Part shown: positions 52,481 through 60,998 of the stretch, one piece after another
Numbering within the stretch: the first letter of the stretch is position 1
Layout: each line of letters starts with the position of its first letter
Assembly: GCA_946186915.1 (NCBI GenBank)
Contig: CAMHOY010000010.1
Span: 1-64,000, forward strand
Direction: 5' to 3'
DNA: 64,000 bases
Source of the DNA: an uncultured Bacteroidales bacterium
GTDB lineage: Bacteria; Bacteroidota; Bacteroidia; Bacteroidales; Paludibacteraceae
Notes under the pieces: generated by a model
What the model was told of the DNA's origin: nothing
Seen by the model: only the letters and a program-made list of their open reading frames with translations
Databases searched by the model: none
Translations under genes and position numbers: made by a program

Positions 52481-53554
52481 ATGAAACGGTTGGACTGGTA
52501 CATAATCAGGAAGTTTTTGGGCACGTTCTTTTTCTCCATCGTGCTGATTCTCTCCATCGCCATCGTCTTCGACATGACGGAGAAGATGGACGATTTCTTT
52601 GAGCACCAAGTGCCGCTCAAGGAGATCATCTTCGATTATTACCTGCCGTTTATCCCGTATTACATGAATATGTTCAGTTCGCTGTTCATCTTCATCTCCG
52701 TCATCTTCTTTACGAGCAAGATGGCCGGCAATTCGGAGATCATCGCTATCCAGGCCGCCGGCGTGAGTTATCACCGTATGATGGTTCCCTATGCCGTCTC
52801 TGCAACGATTCTCTTCGCTTTGGGCGTGTTTCTCGGCGGATGGATTATCCCGCGCAGCGCTGCGCGCATGCTCAATTTCACCGACAAATACGTGGAGCAT
52901 TTCACGACAGAGAACGCCCGTAATATCCAGTTGGAAGTAGAACCCGGCACGATCCTGTATATCGAGTCCTTCCAGCGCCGCTCGGAGATAGGCTACCGCT
53001 GTTCGATTGAGTATTTCGAAGGCAAGACGCTCGTCTCGCGTCTGACAGCTGACCGTATCTATTACGACTCGCTGGAATACTGGCATCTGGACCATTACAC
53101 GCAGCGCACGTTCACCGGCCTGCGCGAGAATCTGGAACGGGGAGGACGCAAAGATATCGTCCTTCCTATCGATCCCAACGAGCTGTTCATCACCGCCCAA
53201 CAGGCGCAACAGATGACCACGCCTGAACTGCGCCGCTATATCAAACGCCAACTGCAACGCGGCAGCGGCAACGTCAAACCGTTCGAGGTGGAGTACCACA
53301 AGCGCTGGGCGATGCCTCTCGGGGCGTTTATCATGACACTGCTCGGCGTGACAATGTCCAGCAGACGCCAACGCGGAGGGATGGGCAAGAACCTCGGCTT
53401 GGGCATCATGCTGACCGCCGGCTATATCCTTTTCTCCACCGTCAGCACCACGTTCTCCGTCAATAACGTAATGTCGCCGCTGATGGCGGCATGGCTGCCG
53501 AACTTCGTCTTCTTAGCCATTTCCATTCCGCTCTACATCCGCGCAAGCCGATAA
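52481..53554 (+). CDS. LptF/LptG-type lipopolysaccharide export permease
   Basis: A 357-residue YjgP/YjgQ-family inner-membrane protein: three N-terminal membrane segments (FFFSIVLILSIAIVF; YYLPFIPYYMNMFSSLFIFISVIFF; SATILFALGVFLGGWIIP), a periplasmic beta-jellyroll region (~130-260) and three C-terminal segments. The coupling region SEIIAIQAAGVSYHRMMVPY is typical. It works with LptB to move LPS to the periplasmic bridge. It follows tgt by 66 nt, a common pairing in Bacteroidetes. Which of LptF or LptG it is cannot be decided here. Confidence 0.9.
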   Translation: MKRLDWYIIRKFLGTFFFSIVLILSIAIVFDMTEKMDDFFEHQVPLKEIIFDYYLPFIPYYMNMFSSLFIFISVIFFTSKMAGNSEIIAIQAAGVSYHRMMVPYAVSATILFALGVFLGGWIIPRSAARMLNFTDKYVEHFTTENARNIQLEVEPGTILYIESFQRRSEIGYRCSIEYFEGKTLVSRLTADRIYYDSLEYWHLDHYTQRTFTGLRENLERGGRKDIVLPIDPNELFITAQQAQQMTTPELRRYIKRQLQRGSGNVKPFEVEYHKRWAMPLGAFIMTLLGVTMSSRRQRGGMGKNLGLGIMLTAGYILFSTVSTTFSVNNVMSPLMAAWLPNFVFLAISIPLYIRASR

Positions 53555-53616
53555 AAATACAATTTGTCAACTCGATTGGGCATTTTGTAGAAATTTGTCA
53601 GTTTTTGGCGAATATA

Positions 53617-53648
53617 TTTGCACATTTCCACGAAAGGCAGTAATTTTG
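53617..53648 (+). promoter_or_regulatory. Promoter of the small secreted CTD-like protein
   Basis: -33 TTTG (53617-53620), 20 nt, -7 TAATTTTG (53641-53648). The leader (to 53781) holds a GTGTACAGTGTATAGTGTACAG-type short array near 53692-53715 and an AAAGGA ribosome site before the ATG. Confidence 0.8.
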
Positions 53649-53781
53649 CAATGTTTTTCGATGACACCTGCTCTCAAGGCGCAAACGTGTACGGTGTACA
53701 GTGTATAGTGTACAGGGATGCAGACCTACGCATTGGTGCGAACGAAAAACTGGTATTAGTCTTAAAAGAAAGGAACTAACT

Positions 53782-54075
53782 ATGAAGAAGTATTTGTGCA
53801 AAGTTAGTTATCTGTTGACATTCTGCTGCCTGATGGCAGGTTTCTCCTTCGCGGACGCCGCAAAAAACAATGATAATTTCACTGTTCGCTTCCGCGAAAA
53901 CACGCTGGTAGTGACATCCACTCAAATGGAGGAAGCCCGCATCTACACGATGCAAGGCAAACTGCTCCAGAAAGAGCGCGGCCACTTCATAGAATTCGAA
54001 TTGGATCGCGGTACATACCGCCTCTATGCAAAGGTCAACGGAGAGACCGTTTCCCGCAGAATTGAATTGCGCTAA
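53782..54075 (+). CDS. Small secreted protein resembling a stand-alone T9SS tail domain
   Basis: A 97-residue exported protein: signal peptide (to about residue 27, FSFADAA) and a ~65-residue beta domain, NFTVRFRENTLVVTS then ARIYTMQGKLLQ then GHFIEFELDRGTYRLYAKV and RRIELR. The order (strand, Y-x-M-x-G-K, GTY-x-L/Y-x-V, basic strand) is that of the Por secretion-tail domain normally found at the C terminus of large T9SS substrates. Here it stands alone without a passenger. It could be a truncated gene or a real small surface protein; the intact promoter, ribosome site and terminator favour the second. Confidence 0.72.
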   Translation: MKKYLCKVSYLLTFCCLMAGFSFADAAKNNDNFTVRFRENTLVVTSTQMEEARIYTMQGKLLQKERGHFIEFELDRGTYRLYAKVNGETVSRRIELR

Positions 54076-54083
54076 ACCGCAAG

Positions 54084-54107
54084 AGAGCCCTTCGGGGCTC
54101 TTTTTTT
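54084..54107 (+). terminator. Terminator with TTCG loop
   Basis: AGAGCCC-TTCG-GGGCTCT (54084-54101) followed by T6. Same hairpin sequence as at 49877-49894. Confidence 0.92.
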
Positions 54108-54121
54108 ATATGATATAGTAT

Positions 54122-54188
54122 CTTCGGCACGCCCCTTCCCCTACGGGGTGGGTTCCCTCCGAATTTACGTTCGCACTTTCGTGCAAAC
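54122..54188. repeat. Structured intergenic element, copy 2
   Basis: CTTCGG (54122-54127)/CCGAA (54159-54163) enclosing CCCC-TAC-GGGG (54138-54148), then GTTCGCAC-TTTC-GTGCAAAC. It has the same architecture as 35327-35395 with different bases in the inner stem, and likewise lies upstream of a promoter containing CTTGTATATT. Confidence 0.6.
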
Positions 54189-54251
54189 TCCAAGCTTTCG
54201 CCAAAAAAACAATTAAATTAAGTAAACTTATTTAATTTTTCTTGTCAAAAT

Positions 54252-54283
54252 CTTGTATATTTGAATAATTTGTAGTAAATTTG
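54252..54283 (+). promoter_or_regulatory. Promoter of ddl
   Basis: -33 CTTG (54252-54255), 20 nt, -7 TAAATTTG (54276-54283). It rules out the in-frame start at 54281 and supports the ATG at 54311. Confidence 0.8.
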
Positions 54284-54310
54284 CAGCCAAATTGCATTTT
54301 AAGGCGAAAA

Positions 54311-55372
54311 ATGAAACGAAACATAGCTATTATAGCCGGCGGAGACAGTAGCGAACACGATGTGTCGCTTCGCTCGGCGGCTGGTATCTACTCCTTCATG
54401 GACAAGGAGCGCTACGATTGCACCATCGTGGTTTTTGACGGTAAGAAGTGGGTTGCCTACCCCCAACCCCTCCCTAAAGGGATGGGAGTAGAGGAATACT
54501 TTGCAACCAGTGAGTCTTGTCCTATCGACAAGAATGATTTTTCTTTTACGCGCGGGGGCGTGAAGCACACCTTCGATTTCGCGTATATCACGATACACGG
54601 TACGCCGGGCGAGAACGGCATTCTGCAGGGATACCTCGATATGATCGGTATGCCTTACTCCTGCTGCGGAGTGTTAGCCGCAGCGCTGACGTTCAACAAA
54701 TACGCCTGCAATCATTACCTCTCCTATTTCGGTTTCCATATCGCGAACAGCCTGATGCTCCGCGCCGGACAGAAATGGCCGAATGCGCCGAAGATCGCCG
54801 AGACTTTAGGACTGCCCTGCTTCATCAAATCGAATATCGGCGGTTCTTCGTTCGGTTGCACGAAAGTGAAGACGGTAGAAGAGGTTTATCCCGCCATCGA
54901 GCGTGCGTTCCAAGAGGGCGATGAGGTGATCTGCGAGTCGTTCATGAAAGGCACCGAGGTGACCTGCGGCGTCTATAAGACCAAGGACAAAGCCGTCGCC
55001 TTCCCCATCACGGAGGTAGTGACGCATAATGAGTTCTTCGACTACAACGCCAAGTACAAAGGCGAAGTGGACGAGATCACGCCCGCCCGTATACCCGACG
55101 CCGTGCGCGACAAGATTCAGGCCGAGACGCTGCGTCTGTACGACATCATCGGTGCACAAGGTATCATCCGCGTGGATTGGATTATTACTGAGAAGCCTGC
55201 CTCGCCCCTCCCTGAAGGGAAGGAGAACGATTTGAATGTACAAATTAACCTTTTAGAGGTAAATACCACTCCCGGAATGACACCGACCAGTTTCATTCCC
55301 CAGCAGGTTCGCGCTGCCGGGCTGGACATCAAGGATGTACTGACGGATATTATCGAGAACAAATTAAATTAA
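54311..55372 (+). CDS. ddl: D-alanine--D-alanine ligase
   Basis: A 353-residue ATP-grasp ligase making D-Ala-D-Ala for peptidoglycan. Motifs: IIAGGDSSEHDVSLRSA, IHGTPGENGILQGYLDMIGMPYSCCG, FIKSNIGGSSFGCTKV, GTEVTCGVY, and LLEVNTTPGMTPTSFIPQQ. Two peptides look inserted: PQPLPKGMGVEE (C-rich palindrome, DNA 54467-54486) in the N-terminal domain and SPLPEGKENDLNV (55205-55225) just before the conserved NLLEVNTTPG motif. Both are in frame and in loops, so the enzyme should be functional. Confidence 0.94.
   Translation: MKRNIAIIAGGDSSEHDVSLRSAAGIYSFMDKERYDCTIVVFDGKKWVAYPQPLPKGMGVEEYFATSESCPIDKNDFSFTRGGVKHTFDFAYITIHGTPGENGILQGYLDMIGMPYSCCGVLAAALTFNKYACNHYLSYFGFHIANSLMLRAGQKWPNAPKIAETLGLPCFIKSNIGGSSFGCTKVKTVEEVYPAIERAFQEGDEVICESFMKGTEVTCGVYKTKDKAVAFPITEVVTHNEFFDYNAKYKGEVDEITPARIPDAVRDKIQAETLRLYDIIGAQGIIRVDWIITEKPASPLPEGKENDLNVQINLLEVNTTPGMTPTSFIPQQVRAAGLDIKDVLTDIIENKLN
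54467..54486. repeat. C-rich palindrome inside ddl (1)
   Basis: CCCCTCCC-TAAA-GGGATGGG, in frame. Confidence 0.82.
55205..55225. repeat. C-rich palindrome inside ddl (2)
   Basis: CCCCTCCC-TGAA-GGGAAGGAG, in frame, second copy in the same gene. Confidence 0.8.
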
Positions 55373-55498
55373 ATTAATGTACCATTTGGTCATGTACCAT
55401 GTACCATTTATGTACCATTTGGCAATTTAGCCATTAAAAAATGACTCAATAAACAAATAAATGGTCAAATCGTAAATGACCAAATCGTAAATAACATG
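55371..55498. repeat. Array of GTACCATTTGGTCAT-like repeats
   Basis: Repeats of (GT)ACCATTTGG / ATGTACCAT then AAATCGTAAAT(G)ACC fill the entire gap between ddl and the polyprenyl synthase gene, including its ATG. Confidence 0.8.
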
Positions 55499-56464
55499 GT
55501 TGATATCATCAAAGAAATAGAGCAGTTGGACTGGAACAAGGAGCCGAAGGGTCTATACGAGCCCATCGCCTATACCTTGGCTTCCGGCGGTAAGCGTCTG
55601 CGCCCCACCCTCACCATCATTGCGGCAGAGTTAATCGTGAACGGCGGATTGCTCAACGGCGATGCGATTGAGCATGCCGTACCGGCAGCATTGGCTTTGG
55701 AGATCTTCCATAACTTCACGCTGCTGCACGACGATGTGATGGATCGCGCAGCAGTACGTCGCGGGCGCGAGACGGTTCATGTCAAATGGGACGACAACAC
55801 CGCCATCCTCTCCGGCGACCAGATGCTCATTGAAGCTTACAAGCAGTTAGCCCAAGTGCCGGCAGACAAGTTACCGCAAGTACTGAAATGGTTCAACGAG
55901 ATGGCTACGGCCATCTGCGAAGGGCAGCAGTACGACGTGGACTTCGAGCACCAGAACCAAGTGCGCATCGAGGATTACATGATGATGATTGAGAAGAAGA
56001 CCTCGGTGCTTATCGCCAACGCGCTGCGCACAGGCGGATATATCGCCGGCGCCAACCCCGCGCAACAGGAAGCACTCTATCAATACGGCTTGCATATCGG
56101 CCTGGCTTTCCAGATCCAGGATGACATCCTCGATGTGTATGGCGACCCGAAGACCTTCGGCAAAGCCATCGGAGGAGATATATGCTGCAACAAAAAGACC
56201 ATTCTGCTACTGACCGCCTTTGAGCAAGCGGACGCGGAGTCGAAAGCGGAACTGCTGGAATGGCTTATGACCACCGGCCGCGATGCGGAGAAGATTGCAG
56301 CCGTGACGGCTATATACAACCGTCTGGGCGTACGCGGAGCCGTAGAGACCATCATGGAGCAACACACCGCGCTGGCGCTCGCGCAACTCGACAGACTGCC
56401 GCAAAACAAAGCCTGCGACAAACTACGCGAACTCGCTGAACGGCTTGCCGTTCGTAAAAATTAA
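55496..56464 (+). CDS. Polyprenyl diphosphate synthase
   Basis: A 322-residue trans-isoprenyl diphosphate synthase. The first Asp-rich motif is LLHDDVMD, the second is FQIQDDILD, and GGKRLRPTL and EGQQYDVDFE are conserved. It condenses IPP units to make a long all-trans chain, probably for the menaquinone side chain. The chain length cannot be read with certainty. It is followed by a conserved gene 25 nt downstream, with an AT-rich ATTAAAAA-like array between. Confidence 0.92.
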   Translation: MVDIIKEIEQLDWNKEPKGLYEPIAYTLASGGKRLRPTLTIIAAELIVNGGLLNGDAIEHAVPAALALEIFHNFTLLHDDVMDRAAVRRGRETVHVKWDDNTAILSGDQMLIEAYKQLAQVPADKLPQVLKWFNEMATAICEGQQYDVDFEHQNQVRIEDYMMMIEKKTSVLIANALRTGGYIAGANPAQQEALYQYGLHIGLAFQIQDDILDVYGDPKTFGKAIGGDICCNKKTILLLTAFEQADAESKAELLEWLMTTGRDAEKIAAVTAIYNRLGVRGAVETIMEQHTALALAQLDRLPQNKACDKLRELAERLAVRKN

Positions 56465-56489
56465 AAAATAAAAATTAAGAATTAGAAAT

Positions 56490-57257
56490 ATGCCTTACCG
56501 TCGATTACCCAACACGGACCAAGCACGACTCCATGCGCTGCAGAACGCTATCCAGCGCGCGCAGACAGCGGACTTCACCGAACAGGTGATTCCCTACAAA
56601 GTGCTGAGTGAAGCCCAGCGGTTCCTTGTGTCCTTTGAAAATGTCGTGATGCAATCGAAAGACAACTACACCTCGACCGTCAATGCGAACAAGCAATATC
56701 GTCATATCGTGCAGAACGCGCGTATGTATATCTCGCATTTCATTCAGGTACTTAACCTCTCCGTCATCCGCGGAGAGATCAAGAAAGAGCAGAAGTTGCT
56801 GTACGGTCTGGACCCGCACCAACATGTCGTTCCGGACTTGTCCACCGAGGAATATCTGCTCGAATGGGGAAAGAAGATCATCGAGGGCGAGCAGAAACGT
56901 ATGGCCAACGGCGGTTTCCCGATCTACAACCCCGCCATCAACAAAGTGAAGGTGCATTACGACATCTTCTGCGAGCACCAGCGCCAGCATACCTTCCATG
57001 TACAGAACACCGAGCGTGTGCACGGTGACCTGGAACCGCTGCGCGCACAGGCGGACGCTATCATTCTGAATATATGGAACCTCGTAGAGGATTTCTATAA
57101 AGACCAACTGCCTTATGCGAAGTTGATGAAATGCCAACTGTACGGCGTCATCTATTACTACCGCAAAGGAGAAAGAAAACTCACGGCCGAGAGCGACCGT
57201 GAGATACAACGTATAAGGGACAGCCAACCGACTATCCAATGGTCTGTTGAGGAGTAA
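56490..57257 (+). CDS. Conserved Bacteroidetes protein of unknown function
   Basis: A 255-residue soluble, mostly helical protein with a central segment ARMYISHFIQVLNLSVIRGEI, then LSTEEYLLEWGKKIIEGEQKRMANGG and IYNPAINKVKVHYDIFCEHQRQH. I do not know a named family, although the sequence has the look of a conserved one (many Trp/Tyr/His in short motifs). There is no signal peptide, membrane segment or nucleotide-binding motif. Its 3' end overlaps the convergent mthfS gene by 26 nt, so no terminator lies between them. Confidence 0.75.
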   Translation: MPYRRLPNTDQARLHALQNAIQRAQTADFTEQVIPYKVLSEAQRFLVSFENVVMQSKDNYTSTVNANKQYRHIVQNARMYISHFIQVLNLSVIRGEIKKEQKLLYGLDPHQHVVPDLSTEEYLLEWGKKIIEGEQKRMANGGFPIYNPAINKVKVHYDIFCEHQRQHTFHVQNTERVHGDLEPLRAQADAIILNIWNLVEDFYKDQLPYAKLMKCQLYGVIYYYRKGERKLTAESDREIQRIRDSQPTIQWSVEE

Positions 57258-57834
57258 CCACGCGATTCATGTTATGATCGCGGAAGAGATGCGGGATATC
57301 GTGCTTCTTCAACTGAAAAGCATAGCATACGCCGATCTTCTTCACTCCGGGGTGCTTGCGAAGAAACTTATCGTAATACCCTCCGCCACGACCTATACGA
57401 TGACAGTGATGATCAAACACCACGCCGGGAACGAGCATTAAGTCGATAGCCCCCTTCCATGTCTGCGTCTGAGGCTCGGGAACACCCAAACGACCCTTAT
57501 GCATCATGTCCTCGCCGTCATACGGACGAACCTCCATAGAATAGCGATGGGTCACAGGGAAAAGAAACGTTTTTTGATCCTGATACTTGGCAAGCAGCGG
57601 ACGAAGGTCCACCTCATTATGCACAGGATAATAGATGAGCACCGATTGGGCATCGCGGAAAGAAGACATCTGCTCTATCTGCTCGCAGATACGCGCTGAG
57701 TCCGCAGCCACCTCCTCGGGCGACAACATACGACGACGCTGCTCTACAATCGCGCGAAGAGCTGCCTGCTCACGACGAATACGAACCCACGGCAGCCAGG
57801 ACTTGATGTCATGTATTTGAGAATCGAACAACAT
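57232..57834 (-). CDS. 5-formyltetrahydrofolate cyclo-ligase
   Basis: A 200-residue ATP-dependent enzyme converting 5-formyl-THF to 5,10-methenyl-THF. Family features: an N-terminal RRRMLSPEEV helix, LIYYPVHNEVDLRPLL, LMLVPGVVFDHHCHRIGRGGGYYDKFL (ATP/folate site) and IGVCYAFQL. I start at the ATG at 57834; the frame continues upstream through the array and promoter. It is transcribed from the minus-strand half of the overlapping promoters at 57851-57921, and its end overlaps the convergent gene. Confidence 0.92.
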   Translation of the reverse strand: MLFDSQIHDIKSWLPWVRIRREQAALRAIVEQRRRMLSPEEVAADSARICEQIEQMSSFRDAQSVLIYYPVHNEVDLRPLLAKYQDQKTFLFPVTHRYSMEVRPYDGEDMMHKGRLGVPEPQTQTWKGAIDLMLVPGVVFDHHCHRIGRGGGYYDKFLRKHPGVKKIGVCYAFQLKKHDIPHLFRDHNMNRVVTPQQTIG

Positions 57835-57842
57835 TATAGTTG

Positions 57843-57875
57843 GATTGATAATTGATAATTGATGATTGATGATTT
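57843..57875. repeat. Period-8/9 array (ATTGATAA/ATTGATG)
   Basis: Four to five units of ATTGATAATTGATGATTGATG-type sequence in the mthfS leader, overlapping the plus-strand promoter's upstream part. Confidence 0.82.
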
Positions 57876-57921
57876 TACCTTTGCGGCTGCAAAGGTACAA
57901 AATAAAATTGATATGCGCAAA
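57851..57921. promoter_or_regulatory. Interlocked divergent promoters with mirrored -7 boxes
   Basis: Minus: -33 TTTG (57918-57921), 20 nt, -7 TACCTTTG (57890-57897). Plus: ATTG (57851-57854), 21 nt, -7 TACCTTTG (57876-57883). The -7 boxes form a perfect inverted repeat TACCTTTGC/GCAAAGGTA separated by 4 nt. The minus -33 box lies in codons 2-3 of the plus-strand gene. Confidence 0.75.
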
Positions 57922-59244
57922 TATTTCTATATATTCTTGGCATTTTCTCTCGTAATTCTCACCGGTTGCGAGGGGGGAGGAGAGGCAAGTACGCCTTCAT
58001 CCGTAGCCAAACTGAGTAACTTCTATTTCGCTGCGAACGACTCCTTCCCGGGTTTGGGGAAGGCCGTCTTCACGATTGAGGAGCGCCTTGACACGGGTTT
58101 GATATGGAACAAAGACTCCATGCTCTTCGGGACGCGTCTGGACAGCGTCGTACCGCGTTTCGTCTTTGCCGCGACACCCAGTGCAGCATGGCTGAAGATG
58201 CCGGATACATTGTGCGTGCTGAGCGGTTACGATACCCTCGACTTCACCAAACGGCCTGTCTATCTGAATATCCGTTCGGCGGACCGCTCGACGCTCAAGA
58301 CCTATGAGATACGCGCTACGGTCCATCAGGCGGACCCGGACCTCTATACCTGGACTATCCTCACGCCGCAGATCTACCCCATAGACGACAGCGAACAGAA
58401 AGTAGTAGAAGCCGGCGACTCCTTCGTACTCATCAAGTCCAACGGTTTCTCGCTGGATGTGTTCGCATCCGAGGACGGCAAAGAATGGATGTATTTAGGT
58501 GAACCCTCCGGCTTGCCTGCCGGCACCAATGTAAGGCAGATCATCAGTGACAGCACTACCCTTTTCTACGGTCAAGGAAACATCCTTTACTCCAGCCAGG
58601 ACGCCGTCACATGGACGGCACAGCCGGTAGCATACCCCATCGTAACCACACTGCTCTTCTGGAACGACTTGATCTGGGTGCTGGTGGATAACAACGGCTA
58701 TGAACTGGCGTACTTGCAGAACGGAGAACTGGTGCTGAGCGGAATGAGACCGGAAGGACAGTTCCCCGTCAGCGATTTCGGTTCCGTAGTCTTCCATAGT
58801 GCTTCGCTGCGCGAACGCGCAATGATCATCGGCGGCTATGCCGATAACGGCGCACCCCTTAATACACGATGGAACCTCGAGTACTCCACCCATCCGCAGC
58901 CGAATGGCCGGTACCGCATCGAGGAGTTCTCTATCGACCGGCCGAGTTTCACCCGCCTCACCGGCATCTCCGTCATATGGTATGACGACCGATTGATGAT
59001 GTTCGGCGGCGTGGACGACAAGATGAATTATTTCGGACGCGAGATACTCATCTCCACCGACGAAGGACTCAACTGGGTTAAAGCCGACTCGACGAAGAAC
59101 CAGTTGCCGGAAGTCTATCGCGCAAGGCAGAAACAGACCGCTATCGTGCGCGACGACAATATCTACCTCTTCGGCGGGCAAGACGCGAATATGTCCTATA
59201 GCGATGTCTATCGCGGACGCCTCAACTCCATCGGGTGGAAGTGA
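57913..59244 (+). CDS. DUF6242-like lipoprotein
   Basis: A 443-residue lipoprotein (lipobox LTGC, Cys19). The N-terminal ~130 residues form a cadherin/Ig-like domain (NIRSADRSTLKTYEIRA is typical of such domains), and the rest is a repeat of Kelch-like blades, for example LYSSQDAVTWTAQPV, MMFGGVDDKMNYFGREILISTDEGLNW and YLFGGQDANMSYSDVYRG. I recall this layout as DUF6242 in Bacteroides. It is likely surface- or periplasm-exposed; function unknown. Confidence 0.8.
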   Translation: MRKYFYIFLAFSLVILTGCEGGGEASTPSSVAKLSNFYFAANDSFPGLGKAVFTIEERLDTGLIWNKDSMLFGTRLDSVVPRFVFAATPSAAWLKMPDTLCVLSGYDTLDFTKRPVYLNIRSADRSTLKTYEIRATVHQADPDLYTWTILTPQIYPIDDSEQKVVEAGDSFVLIKSNGFSLDVFASEDGKEWMYLGEPSGLPAGTNVRQIISDSTTLFYGQGNILYSSQDAVTWTAQPVAYPIVTTLLFWNDLIWVLVDNNGYELAYLQNGELVLSGMRPEGQFPVSDFGSVVFHSASLRERAMIIGGYADNGAPLNTRWNLEYSTHPQPNGRYRIEEFSIDRPSFTRLTGISVIWYDDRLMMFGGVDDKMNYFGREILISTDEGLNWVKADSTKNQLPEVYRARQKQTAIVRDDNIYLFGGQDANMSYSDVYRGRLNSIGWK

Positions 59245-59271
59245 AATTGAAGGTTGAAAGTTGAAAGTTTA
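59242..59271. repeat. Period-7 array (GTTGAAA) at the lipoprotein stop
   Basis: AATTGAAGGTTGAAAGTTGAAAGTTTAA-type units directly at the stop codon. Confidence 0.82.
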
Positions 59272-59312
59272 ACGGGAAAGCAAATTTATTAACAAACTAA
59301 ATATAACACATT

Positions 59313-60563
59313 ATGACTATCAAAGATTTCCAATTCGCCGGTAAGAAGGCGATTGTACGTGTCGATTTCAATGTGCCTCTCGATGAGAACGGCAAGATCA
59401 CGGACGACACGCGTATCCGCGGTGCGTTACCCACCCTCAAGCACATCCTCGATGAGGGCGGCGCACTGATCATCATGAGCCACATGGGCAAACCCAAAGG
59501 CAAAGTACAGGCTAAGTTCAGCCTGAGCCAAATCGTGGACGCAGTAGCTGCAGCGCTGGGTCGTCCCGTTCAGTTCGCTGAGGACTGCGCTAAAGCGCAA
59601 GACAAGGCGGCTGCACTCAAACCGGGCGAGGTACTGATGCTGGAGAACCTCCGTTTCTATCCGGAAGAGGAAGGCAAACCGGTAGGTATCGAGAAGGAAG
59701 ATCCGGCTTACGAGGCTGCCAAGAAAGAGATGAAGGCGCGTCAGAAAGAGTTCGCCAAGATCCTCGCTTCGTACGCAGACTGCTATGTGATGGATGCTTT
59801 CGGAACGGCTCACCGCAAACATGCTTCGACCGCTGTCATCGCAGACTATTTCGATGCAGACCATAAGATGTTAGGTTTCCTGATGGAGAAAGAGGTAGCC
59901 GCTGTTAACGCTGTGCTCGGCGACATCAAGCGCCCGTTCGTAGCCATCATGGGCGGATCGAAAGTAAGTTCAAAGATCGGCATCATCGAGAACCTGCTCG
60001 GCAAAGTGGACAAACTGATCCTCTGCGGCGGTATGACTTATACGTTTGCCAAAGCACACGGCGGCGAAATCGGCGGCTCGATTGTCGAACTCGACAAACT
60101 CGATGTAGCGCTGGGCGTAGAGGAACTGGCGAAGAAGAACGGCGTAGAACTCGTTCTTGCTCCGGATGCTATCTGCGGCGACAGTTTCAGCAATGACGCC
60201 AACCAAAAAATCTTCCCGTCGAATGCTATCCCTGAGGGCTGGGAAGGCTTGGATGCCGGTCCCAAGGCACAGGAGAACTTCCGCAACGCCATCAAAGGCG
60301 CCAAGACCATCCTCTGGAACGGACCTGCCGGCGTATTCGAGTTCGATAACTTCTGCAGCGGTAGCCGTGCTATCGGCGAAGCGATTGCCGAGGCCACAAA
60401 GAACGGCGCTTTCTCGCTCATCGGCGGCGGTGACTCCGTAGCATGCGTGAATAAATTCGGTCTGGCAGACCAGGTATCGTATATCTCTACCGGCGGAGGA
60501 GCACTCCTCGAGGCTATCGAAGGCAAGATCCTCCCGGGTGTAGCAGCTATTAAAGGAGAGTAA
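59313..60563 (+). CDS. pgk: Phosphoglycerate kinase
   Basis: A 416-residue glycolytic enzyme, 1,3-bisphosphoglycerate + ADP to 3-phosphoglycerate + ATP. Diagnostic motifs: [123 protein letters not shown] and [14 protein letters not shown]. Full length. No clear promoter was found; the short gap upstream has only the array and an AT-rich stretch. Confidence 0.96.
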   Translation: MTIKDFQFAGKKAIVRVDFNVPLDENGKITDDTRIRGALPTLKHILDEGGALIIMSHMGKPKGKVQAKFSLSQIVDAVAAALGRPVQFAEDCAKAQDKAAALKPGEVLMLENLRFYPEEEGKPVGIEKEDPAYEAAKKEMKARQKEFAKILASYADCYVMDAFGTAHRKHASTAVIADYFDADHKMLGFLMEKEVAAVNAVLGDIKRPFVAIMGGSKVSSKIGIIENLLGKVDKLILCGGMTYTFAKAHGGEIGGSIVELDKLDVALGVEELAKKNGVELVLAPDAICGDSFSNDANQKIFPSNAIPEGWEGLDAGPKAQENFRNAIKGAKTILWNGPAGVFEFDNFCSGSRAIGEAIAEATKNGAFSLIGGGDSVACVNKFGLADQVSYISTGGGALLEAIEGKILPGVAAIKGE

Positions 60564-60580
60564 AGTTGAAAGTTGAAAGA
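60561..60580. repeat. Period-7 array (GTTGAAA) before the DUF3127 start
   Basis: AAAGTTGAAAGTTGAAAGA between the pgk stop and the ATG at 60582; the array supplies an in-frame TTG that should not be taken as the start. Confidence 0.82.
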
Positions 60581-60581
60581 T

Positions 60582-60998
60582 ATGGAAGTAGTAGGTAAAA
60601 TTATTCAAGTACTGCCTGCGCAGGAAGGTGTAGGCCGCAACGGCAACCCGTGGAAGGTTCAGCCGTATGTATTGGAGACGCTTGACCAGTATCCCCGCAA
60701 AGTGCATTTCGAGGTATTCGGCGAGGACCGTATCAAGCAGAATCCGTGTGATGTAGATCAGTTAGTAACCGTCAGTTTCGATATCGAGAGCCGTGAGTTC
60801 AACGGTCGTTGGTACACCTCTATCCGCGCATGGCGCATCCAGCAGGGTGATACGACGCAGGCTGTTCCGGGCGCAGCACCTGCTGCAGCCCCTGTAGCCG
60901 CACCGCAACCCGCCGCAGCTCCGACAGAAGCTGCTCCGGTGAATATGGATCCGTTTGACGCTACTGCAGGCGAAGGTACCAGCGACCTGCCCTTCTAA
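60582..60998 (+). CDS. DUF3127 protein (SSB-like OB fold)
   Basis: A 138-residue protein with an OB-fold N-terminal domain (EVVGKIIQVLPAQEGVGRNGNPWKVQPYVLET, RKVHFEVFGED, VSFDIESREFNGRWYTSIRAWRI), a Pro/Ala linker (residues ~95-120) and an acidic tip ending SDLPF, very like the protein-binding tail of SSB. DUF3127 is widespread in Bacteroidetes. Single-strand DNA binding is inferred. The ATG at 60582 is used. Its stop overlaps the next start (TAATG). Confidence 0.87.
   Translation: MEVVGKIIQVLPAQEGVGRNGNPWKVQPYVLETLDQYPRKVHFEVFGEDRIKQNPCDVDQLVTVSFDIESREFNGRWYTSIRAWRIQQGDTTQAVPGAAPAAAPVAAPQPAAAPTEAAPVNMDPFDATAGEGTSDLPF

Noticed and set aside
51551..53371. A 606-residue open frame antisense to tgt and the LptF/G-type gene
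   Set aside because: It crosses two well-recognised genes on the other strand, has a His/Arg/Asp-rich composition typical of antisense frames in this codon usage, and no promoter or domain is seen.
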